The notes beneath the pieces were generated by a model that was not told the DNA's origin, made no database searches, and saw only the letters and a list, made by a program, of their open reading frames with translations. 25,841 nt of DNA from CAIMMJ01 sp037131955. GTDB taxonomy: Bacteria > Bacteroidota > Bacteroidia > UBA4408. Below, in pieces: positions 1-6,597 of the stretch. The position numbers were made by a program, and so were the translations under genes. The DNA is taken from the NCBI GenBank assembly GCA_037131955.1, contig JBAXQC010000042.1, positions 1 through 25,841 on the forward strand, written 5' to 3'. The stretch's first letter is position 1. The number at the start of each line of letters is the position of its first letter.

Positions 1-187
1 GTAGGACAGTAACAAAGACAAAAAAAAGCACGACCGCATAACAGCACATTGGCAAAATAGCGGGTAAAAAAAGGTACTTGTACTCTTCGATTTCAATTAT
101 ACCTTTGTTGCAAGTCTAAAGGTTGAAGCTCCAATACGCCGCCGCGGACGCCAATCACGCAATCTTTAAATCATTAGCTACAACAGC
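1..187. other. Upstream accessory intergenic region
   Basis: No gene is visible. The stretch is richer in G and C than its surroundings, notably around 138-165. It reads like the dispersed intergenic repeats common in Bacteroidota genomes (a CATAACAGCACATTGGC-like stretch near 39-55 and a GAAGCTCCAATACGCC stretch near 125-140). That likeness is from memory and not proven here. It also contains the putative promoter for the lipoprotein gene that starts at 188. Confidence 0.3.
77..107 (+). promoter_or_regulatory. Putative Bacteroidota promoter for the lipoprotein gene
   Basis: A TACCTTTG element at 100-107 matches the phylum -7 consensus TAnnTTTG. A TTG at 78-80 lies 19 bp upstream as a -33 element. 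Transcription would start near 112, giving a leader of about 75 nt before the ATG at 188. This is consensus matching only. Confidence 0.45.
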
Positions 188-850
188 ATGAAAAAAATTC
201 AATTACTAATCCTATTATTATTTAGCAAATTAATTGCGTGCAAGAATCCAGAAACGGCTTCAGAAAAATTGATTCTCAAAGAAAATAAGGTGACGACTCA
301 AAAAGATAAGAATAAAGAACTAGCAAATGAAACAGTTGCAGAAATTAATTCAATAAAAAACAACAATACCACTTTATTTTTGGTGAGTGAACAAAAAAAG
401 GAAAGCCGAAATAAGAAATCTGCAGCGGTAAATTTCTTAACGGAAGATGTTCAACTTAACCAGAAGAACCCTATCACTTCAGGATTTGTTAGAAATGTAC
501 TTATTAAAGAGGGCAGTACCTATTGTTTTAAAAGAGTAGTCAAACAAGATTCAGACAGCAGAGTTGGCTGCAGTGGAAATGAGAGTGAATTATCATTTAC
601 TATTATAAATCCAGCGGATACGTTTTTAATTGAAAACGAATTGTTGAAGACATTAAATTTTCAATATCGTATAAATGGTGGACTTTATTGGGAAGATGGG
701 AAGAATCCATTTAAGGGATATATAAAGGGAATGTCAGCACCTGATAATACTTGGCAAATAGAAATAAATGTGTGGATAAAAATGACAGACCTACAATTAA
801 ACAAAGAGACTGAAAGGCAAATTATTGTAAAAGATAAATTCATGCCATGA
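188..850 (+). CDS. Hypothetical lipoprotein
   Basis: The 220-residue protein begins with a lipoprotein signal: KK, then a hydrophobic stretch, then the lipobox L-I-A-C with the lipidated cysteine at residue 18. Residues 19-80 are rich in K, E and N and probably form a disordered tether. The folded part is roughly 85-220, with two cysteines near 113 and 128 and beta-like segments. I recognise no family. The gene stands alone between repeat-rich intergenic DNA and a decayed transposase, so it looks like accessory cargo. It should end up anchored in the outer or inner membrane. The reading frame and lipobox are clear; the function is unknown. Confidence 0.7.
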   Translation: MKKIQLLILLLFSKLIACKNPETASEKLILKENKVTTQKDKNKELANETVAEINSIKNNNTTLFLVSEQKKESRNKKSAAVNFLTEDVQLNQKNPITSGFVRNVLIKEGSTYCFKRVVKQDSDSRVGCSGNESELSFTIINPADTFLIENELLKTLNFQYRINGGLYWEDGKNPFKGYIKGMSAPDNTWQIEINVWIKMTDLQLNKETERQIIVKDKFMP

Positions 851-942
851 ACAATTTTTGTGTTTTAAGTAAAAGAAACATTACATAACATTAACTGCCC
901 CAAATATTCCTCCTATGTTTGCAACGAGGACTTGTTATAATA

Positions 943-955
943 GGATTTGCAATCC
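943..955. repeat. Short hairpin, REP-like fragment
   Basis: GGATTTGCAATCC forms a 5-bp stem (GGATT/AATCC) with a TGC loop. The preceding sequence (around 919-942, GCAACGAGGACTTGTTATAA) resembles dispersed intergenic repeats I know from Bacteroidota. It could be a fragment of a second REP family. Confidence 0.4.
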
Positions 956-972
956 ATTTCATACCAAACTCC

Positions 973-1006
973 GCTACCTCAAGCGTCCCTTAGCCTCGGC
1001 GAATGT
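973..1006 (+). repeat. Left REP-like element flanking the RAYT remnant
   Basis: GCTACCTCAAGCGTC (973-987), followed by GGCGAATGT (998-1006), is repeated in inverted orientation at 1271-1302 as GCTGCCGCAAGCGTC plus GGCAAATGT. The 15-base core matches at 13 positions and the 9-base tail at 8. RAYT genes are typically flanked by such REP palindromes, often as inverted pairs. Confidence 0.6.
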
Positions 1007-1032
1007 GGATTTATTAAAAAAAATAAATTTGA

Positions 1033-1260
1033 ATGAGGAGCAGAATTTATAAATTTCATAATGAATTTACTTCGTAAGTTTTGATACTGTGTTTTGGGTA
1101 GATGTTTTTGAAAGAAGAATTTATTTCGATTGCATAGTAGAGAACCTAAACATTTGTATGGAAAAGAAAGGAATGAAAGTTTTTTTTTGTGTATCTGCTG
1201 CGGCGTAGTGCAAGAGATTTTGCAGATGTAAAACGATTAGTTAATATTGAAGAATTGTGA
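1033..1260 (+). pseudogene. Decayed REP-associated tyrosine transposase (RAYT, IS200-like)
   Basis: Three pieces in different frames look like one Y1-transposase family protein. Piece 1 starts at ATG 1033 and reads MRSRIYKFHNEFTS, the usual RAYT N-terminus, then stops at 1075. Piece 2, one base out of frame from 1065, reads YFVSFDTVFWVDVFERR and continues to about 1181, matching the family's F-V-x-F...W-[IV]-D-V-F-x-R-x-Y start. Piece 3, in another frame at 1189-1260, reads SARDFADVKRLVNIEEL and a stop, matching the family's C-terminal S-A-[KR]-D-[YF]-A motif. The middle is missing, including the HUH metal-binding motif and catalytic tyrosine. A normal RAYT has about 180 residues; about 75 remain, so it must be inactive. 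The family match is from memory of conserved motifs, not a search. Confidence 0.75.
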
Positions 1261-1270
1261 TTTCTAAGAT

Positions 1271-1302
1271 ACATTTGCCACAAGTAAGACGCTTGCGGCA
1301 GC
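1271..1302 (-). repeat. Right REP-like element, inverted copy
   Basis: ACATTTGCC (1271-1279) and GACGCTTGCGGCAGC (1288-1302) are the reverse complement of the left element at 973-1006 with a few mismatches. The pair brackets the RAYT remnant. The span from 973 to 1302 is therefore a plausible boundary for the original unit. Confidence 0.6.
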
Positions 1303-1320
1303 ATGGGAATTTTTTGTTTA

Positions 1321-1396
1321 TTTTTTTTGATTAAGCAAAAAAAGTAAACGAGTTTAGCTTCTCTGAGAAAGTTGGGTGAAAGCCAATCAAAAAAAA
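1321..1396. repeat. 12-bp inverted repeat
   Basis: TTTTTTTTGATT (1321-1332) pairs perfectly with AATCAAAAAAAA (1385-1396) across 52 bases. It lies between the transposase remnant and the end of the minus-strand lipoprotein gene. Low sequence complexity limits what can be said; it may be part of the decayed element or a weak transcript end. Confidence 0.35.
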
Positions 1397-1445
1397 TTAC
1401 TATAGACTTTTTGAGGGTAAACTAAATATTAAACTACTGTTTTTT

Positions 1446-1907
1446 TTATTTGTTCTTTTTGATGCTACCGTCCCATTTTGCTTGGTAGCAAATTCTGTTG
1501 TATTTTCTTTCGTAGGTATATGATCTTGTTCCTCTTTTTGGTCTTACAAAAAAATTAAAATTCACATCTTCATTTTCGTTGTAGTTGATGAGTTTGCAAC
1601 CGTGAGAATAATTAAAAACTTTCCAATCTAATTCATGTGTTCTCCTAAAAACCTTGTTGGCAAATTTTTTTAGAGCAACAGTATCTTTATTGTCTTTCAT
1701 TTTTTTTGGCAGGTAAAAATGGTAATGCCTTACAAAAACCAACTCATCGTCTTTGTCTTCGGGCAATATTCTTTCCTTACTTTTGGGAAAGACCATGTTA
1801 GAATTAGTTATGTAATAATTTCTGTATTTTCTTATGTTGCAAGAGCTAAACTCGAGTATAAACAGAAAACTTAAGGAGGCAATAAATAACTTTTTTGTAA
1901 ATTTCAT
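1446..1907 (-). CDS. Small hypothetical lipoprotein
   Basis: I place the start at the ATG at 1905-1907, giving 153 residues. An in-frame start 45 bases further upstream would lengthen it, but the promoter element at 1914-1921 lies inside that extension. From the chosen start the protein shows a textbook lipoprotein signal: KFTKK, a hydrophobic core, then F-S-S-C with cysteine 23. The rest is basic and aromatic-rich (many K, R, Y, H), with two further cysteines near residues 105 and 142. No family is recognised. Its 3' end faces the transposase remnant; upstream is a 122-bp gap to the saccharopine-dehydrogenase family gene. Confidence 0.65.
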   Translation of the reverse strand: MKFTKKLFIASLSFLFILEFSSCNIRKYRNYYITNSNMVFPKSKERILPEDKDDELVFVRHYHFYLPKKMKDNKDTVALKKFANKVFRRTHELDWKVFNYSHGCKLINYNENEDVNFNFFVRPKRGTRSYTYERKYNRICYQAKWDGSIKKNK

Positions 1908-1913
1908 ATGCCA

Positions 1914-1942
1914 CAAATATATATAAATTATTATTTTACAAC
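1914..1942 (-). promoter_or_regulatory. Putative promoter of the small lipoprotein gene
   Basis: Read on the minus strand, TATATTTG (1921-1914) matches TAnnTTTG and GTTG (1942-1939) is a -33 element, 17 bp apart. Transcription would begin only 1-3 bases before the ATG at 1907, so the message would be nearly leaderless. The element also decides against the longer start. Confidence 0.5.
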
Positions 1943-2029
1943 TAAGTGGCAAATAGGAATTACTTTAATTTATTAGGTCCAAAACATAAGAAAATCTATT
2001 AGCACAAATAAACAAACACCTATATAGCT

Positions 2030-3355
2030 TTAATTTATTTCTTCGTGTTCTTCAAATTTAATTCCAAAGCTCTCCAATTCTTCTAAAATTGGGGTGTAAT
2101 ATTCTTTGCTCACAGGCACTACCACGCCACGTTCCATTATTTTACCTTCTAAAAATAACTTAACTGCAATTGCCAAAGGCAATCCCACAGTTTTAGCCAT
2201 GGCCGTGTTGACGAAGTTTTCTCCAATTACTTTTAATGAACTGTAAATAGTTTTTGAACAATTATTTTGTTCTACTTCAAAAATATGCTGCATCACAATC
2301 ATGTCCTTATCGTTGTGCTGCAATTTCCATTTTCTTTCTAACAAATCTTGCAGAATTTTTGCAGGACTGGCGCTATAAAACGGAATTTTTTCATCACCCA
2401 AGATACCTGTCCATTCTACCATATTTATTGCAGTATCAGATGCGGGTATATTGCATAATTTTGCAATTCTTTCTTTTAAATCTTCGCTGCCCGGCAGAAA
2501 TGAAGAAGAAAATTCTCTATAGGTTTTATTTTTTACATCCACTTCAAACGATTCGTTGTTTAATCCCATTTGCACAAATATGTTCCAGGCTTTACAAAAG
2601 TTTTCGGCTCTAAGCGTTCCTCTTAGCATGGTTTTTACATTTTGTAATCCATATATTTTTCTGTAACCCAAAGAATCTCTGTTGGCATATCCATCAAAGT
2701 TTCCAATACCCGGAACGGAAATTTTTTCTGCCGAGCTAAACAACCTGTGTTGGGGAATATATTTGTTTTCATTGTTTTCTAAATACCTTGCAGTGCCTTG
2801 TCCTGCTAAAATTACGTTGCGTGGATTCCATGAAAATTTATACCCCCACGGATTGTTATTGCTTTCTGGTGCAACTAATCCTCCACAGTATGATTTAAAT
2901 CCATTGATTTGTGTTCCTTCATTTTTTAAAACATCAATAATTTTCATGGCACTCATGTGATCTATGCCGGGGTCTAAACCACATTCGTTTAAAAACAAAA
3001 GTTGATTGGCCTTTACTTCTTCTTCCATTTCTAGCAAAGCAGCCGAAACATAAGAGGCAGTGAATAAATGTTTTTTTAATTTAAGGCAATCTTTTGCAAT
3101 AATTGGATGTAAATCTGCCGGCAGCATAGAAATCACCAAGTATGAATTGGATATTAAATTTATTCTGGATGGTTCATCCAACAAGTTTATTTCTACTGCC
3201 TTTGCATTTTTATGTGCTTTAATTTTTTCTTGAGCAAACAGAATGTTGTTATCTGCCACTACAATTTTATTGTTGAATTGATACGTTTGTTCTAAAAGAT
3301 AATCAATCAAATATCCCGAAGATTTTCCTGCACCAATTATTAAAACGTCTTTCAT
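2030..3355 (-). CDS. Saccharopine dehydrogenase family protein (LYS9-like)
   Basis: This 441-residue soluble enzyme starts with an NAD(P)-binding Rossmann motif G-A-G-K-S-S-G at residues 8-14. It carries the family signatures ECGLDPGIDHM (about 124-134) and CGGLVAPESNNNPWGYKFSW (about 158-177), which match the saccharopine dehydrogenase half of eukaryotic aminoadipic semialdehyde synthase. Known family chemistry is oxidative cleavage of saccharopine to glutamate and aminoadipate semialdehyde, or the reverse. No lysine-ketoglutarate reductase gene is next to it, so the pathway cannot be confirmed from context; related enzymes act on other imino-acid adducts such as carboxynorspermidine. The length fits the family. 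No clear promoter is visible; a terminator separates it from the upstream T9SS gene. Confidence 0.85.
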   Translation of the reverse strand: MKDVLIIGAGKSSGYLIDYLLEQTYQFNNKIVVADNNILFAQEKIKAHKNAKAVEINLLDEPSRINLISNSYLVISMLPADLHPIIAKDCLKLKKHLFTASYVSAALLEMEEEVKANQLLFLNECGLDPGIDHMSAMKIIDVLKNEGTQINGFKSYCGGLVAPESNNNPWGYKFSWNPRNVILAGQGTARYLENNENKYIPQHRLFSSAEKISVPGIGNFDGYANRDSLGYRKIYGLQNVKTMLRGTLRAENFCKAWNIFVQMGLNNESFEVDVKNKTYREFSSSFLPGSEDLKERIAKLCNIPASDTAINMVEWTGILGDEKIPFYSASPAKILQDLLERKWKLQHNDKDMIVMQHIFEVEQNNCSKTIYSSLKVIGENFVNTAMAKTVGLPLAIAVKLFLEGKIMERGVVVPVSKEYYTPILEELESFGIKFEEHEEIN

Positions 3356-3375
3356 GAATTATTTTCTTTAAATAA

Positions 3376-3403
3376 AAAAGTCCGGCTAAACTTCCGGACT
3401 TTT
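3376..3403 (-). terminator. Rho-independent terminator of the T9SS type A gene
   Basis: A perfect 10-bp stem, AAAAGTCCGG/CCGGACTTTT, closes an 8-base loop. On the minus strand it is followed by a T tract. It sits about 20 bases after the stop codon at 3424 and insulates the downstream gene that starts at 3355. Confidence 0.85.
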
Positions 3404-3423
3404 ACTTTTCTAAATGGGTTTAA

Positions 3424-4272
3424 TTAATCAATAAAAAGCTTTTTAGTATAAGTAGATTCGCCAGATTGTATCCTGGCAAAATAAACTCCTCTAGGTAAAT
3501 TTAAATTACCTGTTTCAAAATAACTTTTATCAACCGTAAACGTGTTTACTATTTTTCCTTGTACATCAAATATACTTAAAGAGGTGTTAGTTTTTGGTAA
3601 GCCAGCATGATTAATTACTACACCGTTTTGTGCACTATAAATTAAAGTTGTATTGTTTTCAGAAGATACCGTATTAACAGTTCCTGCATTATTCAAACTA
3701 AAATTATCTATATCCACCCAATAGTCGCAGTTGGTGCCTCTGTTAATTTCAAATTTTATTGTAACGCTTGTATTACTGTATGCAGCAAGTGGAACAACAA
3801 CAGTAGAAAAGTTAGTTGATTGGATGTGATTGGAAGGATTGATGGTGTATATTGTTGTAAAGTTTGGATCATTGCCAATTGATACAACTATGGAAGCATC
3901 ACTTGGTAAAACCGTTGGAGTGCTTGGATATAAAGTGGCATCAACTATTCTATAGTCAAAACGCAATTCCGAGGTAGGGGTTAACGTAGAAACTATCGGA
4001 GAAATAATATAAATGTTGGCAGGGGAAGAAACGTTTGGGCTATGAAAAACATTTCTCGCCATTCCATTGCTGCCATTAGTTCCATGATTGTTATAGGCTT
4101 GCAGTGTAATTGTGGAACCTGTCCAACCTGTTAAAGTGCTGCCGCCAATTCCTGAAAAAGATTCAAAAGTCTCTAAATATGGATAGTTACCTGGAGGCGG
4201 CGGAGGAGGTTGTGAAATGGATAATTTTAGTGATGCTACAAAAATTGTAAGTAGGAGTATTGTTTTTTTCAT
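3424..4272 (-). CDS. T9SS type A sorted protein, choice-of-anchor J/cleaved-adhesin-like
   Basis: From the ATG at 4272 the protein has 282 residues. An upstream in-frame TTG at 4296 lies inside the promoter element and is rejected. Residues 1-20 are a Sec signal peptide, followed by six prolines in a row. Residues about 30-195 look like a choice-of-anchor J/cleaved-adhesin jelly roll: LETFESFSG near the start, ISPIVSTL and ELRFDYRI in the middle, and DYWVDIDNFSL at the end. The last 75 or so residues are a Por-type sorting domain (SLSIFDVQGKIV, then LPRGVYFARI and the terminal KKLFID). Such proteins cross the outer membrane by T9SS and are attached to the surface or released. There is no enzymatic domain, so the ligand is unknown. 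Confidence 0.85.
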   Translation of the reverse strand: MKKTILLLTIFVASLKLSISQPPPPPPGNYPYLETFESFSGIGGSTLTGWTGSTITLQAYNNHGTNGSNGMARNVFHSPNVSSPANIYIISPIVSTLTPTSELRFDYRIVDATLYPSTPTVLPSDASIVVSIGNDPNFTTIYTINPSNHIQSTNFSTVVVPLAAYSNTSVTIKFEINRGTNCDYWVDIDNFSLNNAGTVNTVSSENNTTLIYSAQNGVVINHAGLPKTNTSLSIFDVQGKIVNTFTVDKSYFETGNLNLPRGVYFARIQSGESTYTKKLFID

Positions 4273-4293
4273 AAAGTTATTTTTAGGTTGATA

Positions 4294-4301
4294 CAAATGT
4301 A
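4294..4301 (-). promoter_or_regulatory. Putative -7 element of the T9SS type A gene
   Basis: On the minus strand TACATTTG matches TAnnTTTG, 22 bases upstream of the ATG at 4272. It gives a leader of roughly 17 nt. I see no good -33 TTG at the usual distance, so this is moderate evidence only. Confidence 0.45.
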
Positions 4302-4308
4302 ATGATTT

Positions 4309-5106
4309 TTATAAACCGTCGCCGTCTAAAATATTTCCTAAGCCACCTAAAATGCTACCTTCTTCTTTTCTTCCACCAACAGAACCCATAGATAAAATTC
4401 TGGAGGCTAATCTGCTTATAGGCAAAGATTGAATCCACACTTTACCTGGTCCTGTTAGAGTAGCAAAAAAAACTCCTTCGCCTCCAAAAAAAGTGTTTTT
4501 TATTCCACCAACAAATTTTATGTCGTAATCTATTCCAGAGGTAAAAGCAACAATACATCCGGTATCAATTTTTAGCATTTGACCATGAGACAAAGTTCTT
4601 TCAATAATATTTCCTCCACTGTGAACAAAGGCCATTCCATCGCCTTCTAGTTTTTGCATGATAAAACCTTCGCCACCAAATAAACCTGTGCCTAGTTTTC
4701 TTTGAAATTCTATGCCAACACTAACGCCTTTTGCTGCACATAAAAATGAATCTTTTTGACAGATTATTTTGCCATTCAGTAAACTTAGATCTAAGGGAAT
4801 AACTTTTCCAGTGTAAGGGGCAGCAAAATAAACTTTCTTTTTTCCTGCACCAACATTTGTAAAGGCAGTCATAAATAAATTTTCGCCCACCAATAATCTT
4901 TTTCCTGCACTAAATAATTTATTAATAAAACTGCCACCATTAGAATGGCTACCATCGCCAAAAATTGTTTCCATTTGTATGCCATCTTCCATCATCATAA
5001 AACTGCCAGGCTCGGCTACAACGGTTTCTTGTGGATCTAATTCTATTTCCACAGATTGCATTTCTTCTCCTAAAATTTGATAATCAATTTCGTGATTTGT
5101 TTTCAT
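4309..5106 (-). CDS. AIM24 family protein (TIGR00266/DUF124)
   Basis: The 265-residue protein matches the AIM24/TIGR00266 family: an early V-V-A-E-P-G-S-F-M-M-M segment (about 28-38), repeated glycine-rich beta turns such as GTGLFGGEGF and NTFFGGEGVF, and no signal peptide or membrane span. The fold is a single-chain beta structure resembling a TRAP-like trimer; its biochemical role is not established. It starts 9 bases after the stop of the AAA+ ATPase gene and is the last of three tightly packed genes, so it is probably co-transcribed with the ATPase and the VWA protein. The stop at 4309 lies only 37 bases before the next start at 4272, with that gene's promoter overlapping the end. Confidence 0.88.
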   Translation of the reverse strand: MKTNHEIDYQILGEEMQSVEIELDPQETVVAEPGSFMMMEDGIQMETIFGDGSHSNGGSFINKLFSAGKRLLVGENLFMTAFTNVGAGKKKVYFAAPYTGKVIPLDLSLLNGKIICQKDSFLCAAKGVSVGIEFQRKLGTGLFGGEGFIMQKLEGDGMAFVHSGGNIIERTLSHGQMLKIDTGCIVAFTSGIDYDIKFVGGIKNTFFGGEGVFFATLTGPGKVWIQSLPISRLASRILSMGSVGGRKEEGSILGGLGNILDGDGL

Positions 5107-5115
5107 AGTTAAAAA

Positions 5116-6594
5116 TTAGTTTTCGGGTGCTAAGTTATTTAAATCAAACACAGAATTAAAAGTATCTTTAAAAGAAAATCCTTTTAATAATTTACTTTTT
5201 GTGATTTTGGAATATTCTGCCAATCCGTGCAATATTAATTCGCAGAAAAAGTATATTTCTTTTAAGTTTTTTTCATTGGTATTTTTCTTTACTACTTCCA
5301 CCAAACCCGGCACTGAGTTTAGGTTTTTATAGTAGTCTTGGTCTGTCATATCCGACAATAAATCTACAGAGCCACCGTCTGAAAACCATTTTAGAATTCC
5401 TGCATAAGGATTTTCTTCCTTGCTTTTCTTTAATTTATCAGGCATTGGAAAAATATCAGCAAACATTGTTTTTATGGCCTTTCCTAAAAGATGTTGAGCA
5501 ACAATTTGTGGACCTTCTTGTTCCCCTTCGTACACTAATTCTACCTTGCCAGTTATAGAAGGAATAATACCAACAAAATCTGTTATTCTTACAGAGGTGG
5601 TAATTTCATTGTTGATGATCGCACGGCGCTCGGCAGCACTCACTAAATTTTCGTAACAAGAAATACTTAGCCTTGCCGATACTCCACTTTTAGAATCAAC
5701 ATACTCGCTGGAGCGTGCTTCAAAGCCTACTCTTTCCATTAATTCATGTGCATAAGTACTTACGCTTACTAATTTTTTTTGTTGTTCGGTAATTCTAGCT
5801 TCCTGCAAAGTTATTTGCATGGAAGTTTCAATTTCTTTTGGATAATGTGTTAGAATTTGACTTCCAATTCTATCTTTTAGTGGGGTAACGATGGAGCCTC
5901 TGTTGGTATAATCTTCAGGATTGGCGGTAAAAACAAACTGTATATCCAAAGGCAAACGAATTTTAAATCCTCTTATTTGAATGTCGCCTTCTTGCAGAAT
6001 ATTAAACAAAGAAACCTGAATTCTTGGCTGCAAATCGGGAAGTTCGTTTATTACAAAAATACAACGGTTGCTTCTTGGAATGAGGCCAAAATGTAGAGTT
6101 CTTTCGTCGGAATAAGGGAGTTTAAGATTGGCAGCTTTTATGGGGTCAACGTCGCCAATTAAATCGGCAACAGATACATCAGGTGTTGCCAATTTTTCAG
6201 AGTACCTTTCGGAACGATGCAACCAATCTATTGGAGTATTATCGCCATGTTCAGCAATTAAATCAATGGCAAATCGTGTAAGCGGCAAAAGTGGATCATC
6301 GTTTAATTCTGAGCCTTTTACCACAGGTATGTATTCGTCTAACAATTCTGTCATTTGCCTTGCAATTCTTGTTTTTGCTTGACCTCTTAGTCCTAATAAA
6401 TTAATATTGTGGCGAGAAAGAATGGCCCTTTCAATGTCTGGAACAACACTGTCTTCGTATCCTAAAATACCCACAAATGGATTTTTCTTTTTTTTGATGG
6501 AAGTAATTAAGTTTTCTCTTAATTCGGTTTTTATGGATTTAACTTGATAGCCCGATTTTTTTAGTTCTCCTAATGTGTTTATTTTTGGTTTCAT
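5116..6594 (-). CDS. AAA+ ATPase, magnesium-chelatase ChlI/MoxR-like
   Basis: The 492-residue protein has a chelatase-type AAA+ module: Walker A G-L-R-G-Q-A-K-T at 68-75, a ChlI-like LIGDVDPIKA segment at 145-154, Walker B IFVINE at 179-184, and sensor 1 VFTANPEDY shortly after 225. Two positions differ from consensus: Ala for the last Gly of Walker A, and Asn183 where Asp is usual before the catalytic Glu. The C-terminal third (about 290-492) is helical and unassigned. The partner VWA gene ends 3 bases upstream, and an AIM24 gene begins 9 bases downstream. Such ATPases usually work with a VWA protein to remodel or insert metal into a target. No cobalamin or chlorophyll genes are nearby, so metal insertion is not supported. 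Confidence 0.85.
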   Translation of the reverse strand: MKPKINTLGELKKSGYQVKSIKTELRENLITSIKKKKNPFVGILGYEDSVVPDIERAILSRHNINLLGLRGQAKTRIARQMTELLDEYIPVVKGSELNDDPLLPLTRFAIDLIAEHGDNTPIDWLHRSERYSEKLATPDVSVADLIGDVDPIKAANLKLPYSDERTLHFGLIPRSNRCIFVINELPDLQPRIQVSLFNILQEGDIQIRGFKIRLPLDIQFVFTANPEDYTNRGSIVTPLKDRIGSQILTHYPKEIETSMQITLQEARITEQQKKLVSVSTYAHELMERVGFEARSSEYVDSKSGVSARLSISCYENLVSAAERRAIINNEITTSVRITDFVGIIPSITGKVELVYEGEQEGPQIVAQHLLGKAIKTMFADIFPMPDKLKKSKEENPYAGILKWFSDGGSVDLLSDMTDQDYYKNLNSVPGLVEVVKKNTNEKNLKEIYFFCELILHGLAEYSKITKSKLLKGFSFKDTFNSVFDLNNLAPEN

Positions 6595-6597
6595 GAT

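Larger units (their letters stand above)
851..1445. other. Repeat-rich intergenic region with transposase remnant
   Basis: This gap of about 600 bp has no intact gene. From left to right it holds a small hairpin at 943-955, a REP-like sequence at 973-1006, the remains of a RAYT gene at 1033-1260, an inverted REP-like sequence at 1271-1302, and a 12-bp A/T inverted repeat at 1321-1396. It is best read as a decayed REP/RAYT insertion. Confidence 0.65.

Noticed and set aside
1..900. Single-gene integron cassette around the lipoprotein gene
   Set aside because: The flanking sequences at 30-60 and 880-960 do not resemble each other and show no attC-like core sites; no integrase is present.
2254..2960. 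Plus-strand open frames inside the saccharopine dehydrogenase gene
   Set aside because: They are shadows of a well-supported minus-strand gene and show no family motifs.
4200..4272. Six-proline run as a ribosome-stalling regulatory leader
   Set aside because: It lies directly after the signal peptide in the mature protein, and short proline linkers are common in exported proteins; nothing else points to regulation.
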